Made by a program: the position numbers and the translations under genes. The notes beneath the pieces were generated by a model. It saw only the letters and a list, made by a program, of their open reading frames with translations. It was not told the origin of the DNA and made no database searches. A stretch of 38,039 nucleotides of DNA from Geobacteraceae bacterium (GTDB taxonomy: Bacteria > Desulfobacterota > Desulfuromonadia > Geobacterales > Geobacteraceae), in assembly GCA_024281055.1 (NCBI GenBank), contig JAMXLF010000016.1, forward strand, positions 1-38,039, given 5' to 3'. Shown here piece by piece: positions 28,457 to 35,628 of this stretch (positions are counted from its first letter, which is position 1; each line of letters opens with the position of its first letter).

Positions 28457-29068
28457 ATGGTTCGCGTCAAGATATGCGGCATTACGAATCGTGACGATGC
28501 GCTCCACGCCGTCGAGGCAGGGGCTGATGCTCTCGGATTCGTCTTCCATGCAGCTTCCCCTCGCAATGTATCGCCGGAGCAGGCGGCGGCAGTGATCGAG
28601 TCGCTCCCCCCCTTCGTGCAGGCGGTGGGACTGTTTGTCAATGCCGGCTTCGACTTTATTAACGCCACTTGTGAACTGTGCCGTCTCGACATCGTCCAAC
28701 TACACGGTGACGAGCAGCCGGAGTTCTGTGACCGGCTTGCCCACCGGGTTATAAAGGCGTTCCGGATCAAGGACATCACCAGCCTGGAGCCCATGAAGGA
28801 TTACCGGGTGGCGGGCTATCTCCTCGATGCCTGGTCTCCCGGCGTTTACGGCGGCACCGGGCTTGCGTTTAACTGGGAGGTGGCGGGGATCGCCAAACGG
28901 TACGGCCCGATCATCCTTGCCGGCGGTCTTACCCCCGACAATGTCCGGCAGGCGGTGGAGCGGGTGGAGCCGTACGGGGTTGATGTTTCTAGTGGAGTGG
29001 AGTCCTCTCCCGGGAAGAAAGACCCCCTAAAGGTAGAGGCGTTTATCCGTCACGCCAAGGGATTGTGA
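28457..29068 (+). CDS. trpF: phosphoribosylanthranilate isomerase
   Basis: A 203-residue TIM-barrel TrpF. The opening [12 protein letters not shown] holds the catalytic Cys, the general-acid Asp lies in [15 protein letters not shown], and the phosphate-binding loops are AGGLTPDNV and SSGVES. It isomerises phosphoribosylanthranilate to the ribulose form used by TrpC. It lies 51 bases after trpB2 and 67 bases before trpB. Confidence 0.96.
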   Translation: MVRVKICGITNRDDALHAVEAGADALGFVFHAASPRNVSPEQAAAVIESLPPFVQAVGLFVNAGFDFINATCELCRLDIVQLHGDEQPEFCDRLAHRVIKAFRIKDITSLEPMKDYRVAGYLLDAWSPGVYGGTGLAFNWEVAGIAKRYGPIILAGGLTPDNVRQAVERVEPYGVDVSSGVESSPGKKDPLKVEAFIRHAKGL

Positions 29069-29135
29069 CCGGGGCATTCGTTGCGGGTGCCCGTTTGCGG
29101 ACAGGCACTGCGGCCTGCTCCATCATGGAGGTTCA

Positions 29136-30329
29136 ATGCGATTTCCCGACAAGCAGGGACATTTCGGCCAGTTCGGCGGCAAGTACGTTCCGGAGACCTT
29201 GATTCCGGCTCTCAGCGAGTTGGAAGCGGCCTATGATCATTACAAGCACGACAGAGAGTTCCGGGAGGAGTTCACCTACTATCTCAGCCAGTATGTTGGC
29301 CGGCCCAACCCCCTCTATTTTGCCGAGAAGCTTACGAAACGGCTTGGCGGTGCGAAAATCTACCTGAAGCGGGAAGACCTTAACCATACCGGTGCCCACA
29401 AGATCAATAACACCATCGGCCAGGGACTCCTGGCAAAGCGGATGGGGAAGCGGCGGGTCATTGCCGAGACCGGGGCAGGACAGCACGGCGTGGCGACAGC
29501 GACGGTGGCGGCGCTGCTGGGGATGGAGTGCGAGGTCTTCATGGGTGAGGAGGATATTCACCGGCAGTCTCTGAACGTCTTCCGCATGAAGCTCCTGGGT
29601 GCAACGGTTACCCCGGTCACCGCCGGAACCGCGACCCTCAAGGATGCCATGAACGAGGCTCTCCGCAACTGGGTTACCTTCGTGCATACGACCTTTTACG
29701 TGATTGGCACCACTGCCGGTCCGCATCCCTATCCGAAGATGGTTCGTGACTTCCAGTCCGTTATCGGCCGTGAGGCTAAGAGGCAGCACCTCAAGGTCGA
29801 GGGGCGGCTGCCCGATTGTCTCGTGGCAGCGGTCGGCGGCGGGAGTAATGCACTCGGGCTCTTCTATCCCTTTTTCAACGATCGGGAAGTGCGGATGATC
29901 GGGGTCGAGGCGGCAGGATACGGGATTTCGAGCGGCAAGCACGCAGCCCCCCTCTGTGCCGGGTCCGTGGGAGTTCTCCACGGCAACAAGACCTACCTCC
30001 TCCAGGATGAGTTTGGCCAGATACTCAACGCCCACTCCATTTCCGCTGGACTCGACTACCCGGGCGTCGGCCCCGAGCATGCCTGGCTCAAAGATACCGG
30101 TCGGGCCGAATATGTGTCGATTACCGATGAAGAAGCGCTGGAGGGGTTCGAGGTCCTCACCCGGGAAGAGGGGATTCTTCCTGCCCTCGAATCGTCACAC
30201 GCCATTGCTCACGTGCTGAAACTGGCGCCCGCTCTTACCCGGGACAAGACCATTGTCGTCTGTCTGTCCGGGCGGGGGGACAAGGATATCCATACCGTGG
30301 CGGATGCCATGGGGGTAAAACTCACATGA
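29136..30329 (+). CDS. trpB: tryptophan synthase beta chain, TrpB1 type
   Basis: A 397-residue classical TrpB. It opens with [19 protein letters not shown], carries the PLP lysine in [11 protein letters not shown] (about Lys 90), [12 protein letters not shown], and the phosphate loop [10 protein letters not shown]. It normally forms the alpha2beta2 complex with TrpA, which channels indole. No trpA follows: a terminator-like hairpin and unrelated genes come next, so TrpA must be encoded elsewhere if present. AGGTTC precedes the start (TGGAGG at spacing seven). Confidence 0.96.
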   Translation: MRFPDKQGHFGQFGGKYVPETLIPALSELEAAYDHYKHDREFREEFTYYLSQYVGRPNPLYFAEKLTKRLGGAKIYLKREDLNHTGAHKINNTIGQGLLAKRMGKRRVIAETGAGQHGVATATVAALLGMECEVFMGEEDIHRQSLNVFRMKLLGATVTPVTAGTATLKDAMNEALRNWVTFVHTTFYVIGTTAGPHPYPKMVRDFQSVIGREAKRQHLKVEGRLPDCLVAAVGGGSNALGLFYPFFNDREVRMIGVEAAGYGISSGKHAAPLCAGSVGVLHGNKTYLLQDEFGQILNAHSISAGLDYPGVGPEHAWLKDTGRAEYVSITDEEALEGFEVLTREEGILPALESSHAIAHVLKLAPALTRDKTIVVCLSGRGDKDIHTVADAMGVKLT

Positions 30330-30383
30330 CAACATATGTTAACCTGTTGAAATAGCAGGCAATAATAGAAATAATGTCACTGA

Positions 30384-30418
30384 CCGTTTGACAAACGGCA
30401 TGTTTTATTGTATATAAT
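30384..30418 (+). promoter_or_regulatory. near-consensus promoter inside a perfect inverted repeat
   Basis: TTGACA (30388-30393) is followed after 17 bases by TATATA (30411-30416), or after 19 by TATAAT (30413-30418). The -35 lies exactly within the palindrome CCGTTTG-A-CAAACGG (30384-30398), which looks like a repressor operator. Transcription would start near 30424, at the first of two hairpins. Confidence 0.65.
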
Positions 30419-30424
30419 CACATA

Positions 30425-30479
30425 CCTGTTTTGTATAACAGGCATGGCAAAAGGGCCCATAATGGCCCTTTTGCCGTTT
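30425..30479 (+). terminator. two hairpins after trpB: terminator, attenuator or short RNA
   Basis: CCTGTT/AACAGG (30425-30430 and 30437-30442) forms a small hairpin. GGCAAAAGGGCC (30446-30457) then pairs perfectly over 12 bp with 30464-30475 around a CATAAT loop, with TTTT in its 3' arm and GTTT after it. It is a good candidate for the trp operon terminator. Because a strong promoter lies directly upstream, it could also end a ~55-base RNA or attenuate transcription of the genes that follow. Confidence 0.7.
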
Positions 30480-30538
30480 AGTGAGTCGTGAAAGCACTTG
30501 ACTTGATTTCGTATATTGTCACTTCTAAGAGGACATTT

Positions 30539-30577
30539 ATGGAACGAGCCACGGAGGGCATGGTGGTTCTACCTTAA
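30539..30577 (+). CDS. possible 12-residue leader peptide
   Basis: ATG GAA CGA start with AGAGGA six bases before it, reading MERATEGMVVLP and ending TAATAG (a double stop). It is too short for any homology statement and may be chance. It lies between the hairpin pair and a second short ORF ahead of the lytic transglycosylase gene. Confidence 0.25.
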   Translation: MERATEGMVVLP

Positions 30578-30590
30578 TAGAAAGGGGGTT

Positions 30591-30632
30591 ATGGCCGGAA
30601 AACGTTACCGCGAAATCCGAGGGTCCGAGTGA
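30591..30632 (+). CDS. possible 13-residue leader peptide
   Basis: ATG preceded by AAAGGGGG, reading MAGKRYREIRGSE. Its TGA overlaps a GTG (GTGA at 30629-30632) that is in frame with the lytic transglycosylase gene, whose ATG at 30671 has no ribosome binding site of its own. The arrangement fits translational coupling, but nothing proves that this peptide is made. Confidence 0.3.
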   Translation: MAGKRYREIRGSE

Positions 30633-30670
30633 CCGTCCGGCAAAGCCGAAAAAACCGACAAAAAATCTCT

Positions 30671-31318
30671 ATGAAAAAAACAATTATCATCATGGCAGTC
30701 ATGCTGCTGCTTGGAGTGTCGTGCGACCAGTCCCATGTCCGCCAGGCCCAATCTCCCACCATGGCGGGAGATTCGGAACTCGACCGGGAGATCCGTCGTG
30801 TCATGGAAAAGGGGATCAACCTGGAGGAGCGAAGACGACAGGTCCCGGCCATTGCCGCCGCCTTTGCGCGCCGTACCGATCCGCAACGGGCCCGCTGGCT
30901 GGCTGCGCTCTGTTATTTCAAGACACTCGGGACGCCATTTATGCCGCTGGATATCGCGGAAATTGCCTTGGCGGAAACTGGCGGCTATGGCCTTTCAGGT
31001 AAGGCAGTGTCGCACAAGGGGGCGCTCGGTGTCTGGCAGTTGATGCCTCATCGGGCAAAAAGCCATGGATATGCGCCCGAGGACATGGAAGATGACGAGA
31101 AATGCGCCGAGGCAGCCGTTCGGGAGTTGGCTAGCAAGCTGGAAATGGCTGCCGGCGACATGGTGAGAGCAAAGAAGCTCTATTGCGGCGTGGGTCCCGA
31201 TGCTGATGCCTACGAAGTAAAACGTCGGCAGTTCAGAAGGGAGATCCTCGATGATTTGGGCGGCGATGGACACCGACGGGCAGGCGATGCGCTGCCCGCA
31301 AAGGGGAGCGCCACCTGA
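30671..31318 (+). CDS. lytic transglycosylase lipoprotein
   Basis: A 215-residue exported protein. Residues 1-17 form a lipoprotein signal ending LLLGVSC (Cys18; the -3 Gly is not the commonest). An SLT-like lytic transglycosylase core lies near residues 93-165, with the catalytic Glu in ALAETGGYG (about Glu102), then GALGVWQLMP. The enzyme should cleave peptidoglycan between MurNAc and GlcNAc. The domain is small and ends with a charged tail. The ATG at 30671 fits the signal peptide but lacks a ribosome binding site; a GTG at 30629 would add 14 basic residues in front. A terminator follows within 40 bases. Confidence 0.8.
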   Translation: MKKTIIIMAVMLLLGVSCDQSHVRQAQSPTMAGDSELDREIRRVMEKGINLEERRRQVPAIAAAFARRTDPQRARWLAALCYFKTLGTPFMPLDIAEIALAETGGYGLSGKAVSHKGALGVWQLMPHRAKSHGYAPEDMEDDEKCAEAAVRELASKLEMAAGDMVRAKKLYCGVGPDADAYEVKRRQFRREILDDLGGDGHRRAGDALPAKGSAT

Positions 31319-31351
31319 GCACTGGTCGCACAGCATGAGATTCTACCTGAC

Positions 31352-31385
31352 AGGCGGACTTCCCCGGAAGCCCGCCTTGTTTTTT
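31352..31385 (+). terminator. intrinsic terminator after the lytic transglycosylase gene
   Basis: AGGCGG-A-CTTCC (31352-31363) pairs with GGAAG-C-CCGCCT (31366-31377), one mismatch, followed by TTGTTTTTT. Confidence 0.85.
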
Positions 31386-31403
31386 GGGAACGGAATTATG
31401 CAA

Positions 31404-31437
31404 CGGGAAAAAGCCCCGCTTTGCGGAAAGCGGGGCT
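31404..31437 (-). terminator. intrinsic terminator after the 12-heme cytochrome gene
   Basis: AGCCCCGCTTT (31412-31422) pairs perfectly with AAAGCGGGGCT (31427-31437). On the minus strand it runs into TTTTTCCCG. It lies about 36 bases beyond the cytochrome stop and faces the plus-strand terminator of the neighbouring gene. Confidence 0.88.
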
Positions 31438-31473
31438 GATAACGCGTCAATGAGAACGGAGCATCAATTCAGA

Positions 31474-33279
31474 TTATGGACGTTCAACAGCATTCCATGC
31501 TCCGGTATTCCGGTTGTACCCGGCCAGATATGTGTAGGCGCCGGTGGTGACAGGATCGTTCGCGGTTGCTCCCTTGACGTAGACAGAGGGGAAATACTTG
31601 ACAGCCGATGCACCCGTCGACATGTTGATGGTGCCATCGTCGAGGAAGTCGATGGTGTCGTAGATAAGCCTGCGGGTATAGGTGCGGGCATGGGCGAAGG
31701 TAGCCGGGTCGCGGTTGAGGAGGTTGATATTGTAACAGGCACCCATCATTCTCTGGCCGAATTTCTGGTTCTTCGTGCCGCGGGTCCAGTCCGTAACCGG
31801 GGTTGTGCCCGTGGGGTCCTTGGCCAAGTCGTAGAAGTATGGATGATTTGCTGGATCGTATTTGATGCTGTATCGGGCCTGCAGGATTGTGACAGCCAGG
31901 GTCACGGCATCCTGGAACACTTCGGACTGCTCCTTCAGGAAGGTGTCCAGATGAGCCTGGGAGTCGACTTCGGTGCTATGGCATTTGCTGCAGAGCTGGT
32001 TGGCTGTGTTTAAGTTGATCGCCAGGGTATGGCTCGTGCCCCGGTTGGGCTGGCCAGCTGCGTTCAGATGGCAGGTCACACAGGGGCCGCCCGAGTCGAA
32101 ATTGCCAGGGGTGAAGGCGGCCGGGTTGTGGCTGTCTCCAGTGATGAGCGGTGTCCCGAGTTTCCGGTGGGTACTGCTGATATAGCCGGCAGGGGCGGTT
32201 CCTGGGCCGTAGAACATGGTGTAGGAATCACCATAGGTATAAGTTGCCGATGCAGGGGCAGTGGCGGTCGTAAAGGATTTGAAGCCTGTCGTCATGTACA
32301 TCATGCCGGCAGCCGCCATGTAGTGGGAGTTTTTGAAGCTGGCTTTGGTAAAGTCGGTTACGGCCTTGATGGTGTCTTCGCTTTCCCGCCCGGCATGGCA
32401 CGGAATGCACAGGTTGGAAGTGCCGGCATCGGGGAACGTCCTGGGGCTCAGGCCGCCATTGTATGGGGCAGTGTACTGGGCCACAGTACGCACGCTTTGC
32501 TTGAAAGCGTAGCTGGCATGGCATGTGTTGCAACCAAGTACCCCATACGTCGGGCTGGCGGCCAGGGGGACGGTGGGAAGAGTGAATGCCGGCGTGCCCG
32601 TCACGTAGTTGATATAACCGGTCGCCGTGTGGCAGCGCAGGCAGCTCGTATTTGACTTGAAATCCTCCGCTGTCCACGGTTGTGCTTTCACATCGCCATG
32701 TCCCGACGTGGCCCAGTCCCTTGCTTCCTGCAAGATCGTGGTGTCGTGGGGGTTGTGGCAATTCCGGCACTTGCCCGAGTTTTGCTGGTCTACGAACTGG
32801 GCATCGTGGGTCGTGCCGGTGATATTGGTGCTGAAATGGGGTGACCCGAGGGTGAGTGCATTGTGACATGTTGAACACGTTCCGGTGTCATCGGGATTAG
32901 CCTTCTGACCGGTAACGTCGTGGCAGTTGCGGCATGAAGTCTGAGGCGATCCGCCGTGGCACTGGCTGCAACTGTTGGAATGGGTGTGGGAGGAATGGCA
33001 GGCGAGGCAGTCGAGGAAGTCAGCGTGGAAGTGGAACGTGGTGTGGCAGTCGGGACAACGGGCGCCATTGGCGGAATTATGAGCAGAGCGTTGCCATTCA
33101 TCAGTAATGCGTGCCCCGGTGACCGGAGAGATGCTTACGCTGTTGCTCGCATGGCAGCCGATGCATTGTTGCGAAGCGGCAAGCGTCGCTGTCGCCTGAC
33201 CATTGTCACTGCCGCAGCCAGCGAACAACACCAGCGGGAGAATAAACAGAAAAAACTGCATTGAACGATGAATTTTCAT
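31474..33279 (-). CDS. 12-heme c-type cytochrome lipoprotein
   Basis: A 601-residue exported cytochrome with twelve CxxCH sites: CIGCH, CPDCH, CLACH, CSQCH, CRNCH, CSTCH, CRNCH, CLRCH, CNTCH, CIPCH, CVTCH and CSKCH, spread over roughly residues 38-440. A lipoprotein signal (about 1-21, ending LFAGC) predicts anchoring, probably in the outer membrane. The last ~160 residues hold no heme site and are rich in aromatic residues. The heme number and lipid anchor match the outer-membrane cytochromes that Geobacter uses for extracellular electron transfer; OmcB, for example, also has twelve hemes, but I cannot claim orthology. The start at 33279 is set by AAGGGGG; an ATG at 33297 is less likely. It is divergent from the heme-porin gene, 557 bases away. 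Confidence 0.92.
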   Translation of the reverse strand: MKIHRSMQFFLFILPLVLFAGCGSDNGQATATLAASQQCIGCHASNSVSISPVTGARITDEWQRSAHNSANGARCPDCHTTFHFHADFLDCLACHSSHTHSNSCSQCHGGSPQTSCRNCHDVTGQKANPDDTGTCSTCHNALTLGSPHFSTNITGTTHDAQFVDQQNSGKCRNCHNPHDTTILQEARDWATSGHGDVKAQPWTAEDFKSNTSCLRCHTATGYINYVTGTPAFTLPTVPLAASPTYGVLGCNTCHASYAFKQSVRTVAQYTAPYNGGLSPRTFPDAGTSNLCIPCHAGRESEDTIKAVTDFTKASFKNSHYMAAAGMMYMTTGFKSFTTATAPASATYTYGDSYTMFYGPGTAPAGYISSTHRKLGTPLITGDSHNPAAFTPGNFDSGGPCVTCHLNAAGQPNRGTSHTLAINLNTANQLCSKCHSTEVDSQAHLDTFLKEQSEVFQDAVTLAVTILQARYSIKYDPANHPYFYDLAKDPTGTTPVTDWTRGTKNQKFGQRMMGACYNINLLNRDPATFAHARTYTRRLIYDTIDFLDDGTINMSTGASAVKYFPSVYVKGATANDPVTTGAYTYLAGYNRNTGAWNAVERP

Positions 33280-33623
33280 GGCAGGCCCCCTTCCCAATTG
33301 CTCGCTTTATATCACTTATTCACACAAAAAAGTAGACCAAAATTAAATTTCCCAAAATAATGACGTGCAGAATTTTTCTCAGCGACGTTTTGTCCAAGAA
33401 CAGGTATAATTTGATGCCTTCGTGGAAGGGTATTGACGGACGGAACTTGCTTTTTGGGTATACCTTGCGCTAGCGTGTAATGATCTCTGCCGGAAAGACT
33501 GGCAGGCACCGAAACATGCGCGCCCTTCGTCCTAGTCACAATGAATTCGACTGTATCTGACGGGCGTTGCGGATTGCTCTAATCTTGTTCTTTTAGAAAG
33601 GGAAATATAGAGAAAGTGTTAAG

Positions 33624-33652
33624 TTGACTTCATGTTTTGATTGTTGTATTAA
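33624..33652 (+). promoter_or_regulatory. promoter of the heme-porin gene
   Basis: TTGACT (33624-33629), a 17-base spacer, and TATTAA (33647-33652). Transcription would start near 33659, giving a long leader of about 178 bases. Confidence 0.6.
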
Positions 33653-33778
33653 ATGGGGGGCGTTTCGCTTTTATGGCTGGGTGGAAAAGCCGCTTTCTCC
33701 GTTGTGCTTTTATACGTATGATGTCGCCAGTAATCTCCGCCTCTTTATGCACTCCGAGTATTATTCCTTCGTGCATGC

Positions 33779-33799
33779 AAAGAGAGGCTGCCTCTTTTT
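33779..33799 (+). promoter_or_regulatory. terminator-like hairpin in the 5' leader of the heme-porin gene
   Basis: AAAGAGAGG (33779-33787) pairs with CCTCTTTTT (33791-33799) with one G·U around a three-base loop, 37 bases before the start codon. A larger stem, ATGCAC/GTGCAT (33747-33776), precedes it. The pair could be part of a conditional leader; a true U-tract beyond the stem is short, so it may be harmless. Confidence 0.4.
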
Positions 33800-33836
33800 C
33801 CATGATAATGCCATTCGTTGTCTCAGGAGGATTGTT

Positions 33837-35132
33837 ATGAAGCACCGGGCTGTTGCCATTTCACCCCTGCTCTTCGTGTTGGCCCTGTCCCTCGTGTATG
33901 CCCAGAAGGCCCACGCCATACCCGCCTTCAGCCGCTTGCACAAGACCGAATGCAGCACCTGCCATACAATCTATCCCGAACTGAACGAATATGGTCAGGC
34001 GTTTCAGAAGAACGGCTACGTCTATTCCATCAAACCGAAAGGTGAATCGCGGCCCGAATCGACGACACCAGCCGGCACGGGTGAAAAGAATGAGGGGCTT
34101 CTGCTTGCCGGTATCCCCGAAATATTGCCCATTTCATTTACGGCGAATCAGAGTATCACTTACAACGACCATGCCACTGACAAGTGGGATTTTACCACCC
34201 GGTCCCTTGTTCTCCAGGGGGGAGGCTCATTTCGTGACCTGGCGGGTTTTTACATGACCTTTGACCTTTTTTCCCACGCACCCCAAAATGGTCAAACTAC
34301 GATACCCAATAGTTCAAGCAGCTCAAGTCTGGACGAACTGTTTCTGGTATGGCGTCATCTCTTCAATACTCCGGTCAACATAAAGTTCGGCAAGTTCGAG
34401 CCGAAAACCAGCCTCTGGAAGAAGAACGATACGATCATTCCCACCGCTTTTGCCACGACGGCGTTTACCACTGCCCTTACCACGTCTTCCTTTTCCATCG
34501 GTTCTCCGTTCAGACTGAACGACACGCAGGATGCCCTCGAGGCCAACGCTGTCGTCGGCAACAGGGTTTTCCTGGCGGGGGGGATAGTGGATGTGGACGG
34601 TCAGAATACCAAGGACGGCTACGGGCACATTTCGGTGAAATTCGGTGGTGCTGATTTTCTCGGCAATGAGCCGGAAGTGGATTTCGAACACGAAAGCATC
34701 TGGGATTATCTGACAGTGACCCTTGCCGCTTACGGTTTCGCCGGGCGCAACTCTGATCCGTTGGGGAGCTCGGTCAGGGACAATTTTTACCGCGCTGGCG
34801 GTGAGATGGATCTTTTATACAAACGGTTTCGCTTGCGTGCCGCCGGGGTGACGGGAAGGGATACCAATGCTTTTTACAGCACTCCTGCGGCGGAGAAGAA
34901 GCCATTGGTCATTGCTTCGGAAGCGCAATACCTGCTCGGTTCTCCGGTGTCCGTCGTCGGCCTGTTCCGGTACGAGTACCAGGATAACGGTACCGGCATC
35001 ACCCGGCGATATATCCCCGCTGTTGCCTACACGCCACTGCAAAATTTGAAGCTCGTGCTCGAATATATTTATGAGGACACACCGACAGACACCAATCAGG
35101 TGACCCTGCTCGATCTGTCGTACAGTTTTTAA
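33837..35132 (+). CDS. porin-like outer-membrane protein with N-terminal heme c site
   Basis: A 431-residue exported protein. The signal peptide ends about residue 27 (AHA before IPAFSR). A single CSTCH follows at residues 39-43 within the pattern IPAFSRLHKTECSTCHTIYPELNEYGQAF. The rest alternates like beta strands with short turns and ends DLSYSF, an outer-membrane barrel ending in Phe. This order, one c-type heme just ahead of a barrel, is the layout of Cyc2, the iron oxidase of Acidithiobacillus and related bacteria; the length is close to Cyc2. Function is inferred: electron passage between the outside and the periplasm. AGGAGG precedes ATG 33837; the frame is open to 33624. The monoheme cytochrome 43 bases later is a natural partner. 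Confidence 0.83.
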   Translation: MKHRAVAISPLLFVLALSLVYAQKAHAIPAFSRLHKTECSTCHTIYPELNEYGQAFQKNGYVYSIKPKGESRPESTTPAGTGEKNEGLLLAGIPEILPISFTANQSITYNDHATDKWDFTTRSLVLQGGGSFRDLAGFYMTFDLFSHAPQNGQTTIPNSSSSSSLDELFLVWRHLFNTPVNIKFGKFEPKTSLWKKNDTIIPTAFATTAFTTALTTSSFSIGSPFRLNDTQDALEANAVVGNRVFLAGGIVDVDGQNTKDGYGHISVKFGGADFLGNEPEVDFEHESIWDYLTVTLAAYGFAGRNSDPLGSSVRDNFYRAGGEMDLLYKRFRLRAAGVTGRDTNAFYSTPAAEKKPLVIASEAQYLLGSPVSVVGLFRYEYQDNGTGITRRYIPAVAYTPLQNLKLVLEYIYEDTPTDTNQVTLLDLSYSF

Positions 35133-35175
35133 GGACCACAATGAGGTAAATCTCAACGCTTGGGAGGATTCAACA

Positions 35176-35535
35176 ATGAAAAGAATTTTGTCTGTTCTGG
35201 TCGCGCTTTGCCTGCTGAGCACTGCCGCTCATGCAGGCCTCAAGGTGCAAGGCAAAGGTGACAGCATGCGCTTTGATCCATCGAATTTTCCTGCCAACAT
35301 GAAGGCGAACTATGAGATCATGAAGGCAAAATGCGTCAAGTGCCACACGCTGGAAAGAACCGTCATTGCCATCACTACCGGTATCGCTCCCATTTCCGGC
35401 CAGCCCTTCGACCGGAATGCCACCAAAGCATACGGCATCAAGATGCTGCGTAAACCGGACTCGAACATGAACAAGCAGGAAGTAAAGGCAACGGTGGAGC
35501 TCATGAACTGGATGCTCGACCAGGTTGCCAAATAG
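35176..35535 (+). CDS. periplasmic monoheme c-type cytochrome
   Basis: A 119-residue exported protein. The signal peptide (1-20) ends STAAHA. CVKCH sits at residues 53-57, and the methionine-bearing KMLRKPDSNM (about 90-98) could supply the distal heme ligand, as in class I cytochromes c. The mature protein is about 99 residues and has no other heme site. A good ribosome binding site (TGGGAGG) precedes it. Its place directly after the heme-porin suggests a periplasmic electron carrier for it. The name of a specific family cannot be given. Confidence 0.88.
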   Translation: MKRILSVLVALCLLSTAAHAGLKVQGKGDSMRFDPSNFPANMKANYEIMKAKCVKCHTLERTVIAITTGIAPISGQPFDRNATKAYGIKMLRKPDSNMNKQEVKATVELMNWMLDQVAK

Positions 35536-35628
35536 AGCAACTGGGGAATCTAGCGTCGATTCTTCGCGAAAGGGCTGAGACCGGCCTTCCTTTGCGCACG
35601 AATCAATGGGACAGAGACAAGAGGCACT

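Larger units (their letters stand above)
33280..33836. other. 557-base divergent control region between two cytochrome genes
   Basis: No gene is convincing here. It holds a plus-strand promoter at 33624-33652, an imperfect palindrome around CGCTAGCG near 33470, a small hairpin CTGCC/GGCAG at 33487-33505, a stem ATGCAC/GTGCAT at 33747-33776, and a terminator-like hairpin at 33779-33799. No obvious promoter for the minus-strand cytochrome was found, and no sigma-54 site. Confidence 0.5.

Noticed and set aside
30581-30670. Possible cyclic di-GMP (GEMM) riboswitch because of GGCAAAGCC near 30638
   Set aside because: The partner GGCAAACC, the GAAA tetraloop stem and the second long arm are missing; only a short CGGC/GCCG hairpin is present.
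33500-33520. Sigma-54 promoter (TGGCAGGCACC) ahead of the cytochrome genes
   Set aside because: The GC element at -12 with correct 10-base spacing is absent on either strand.
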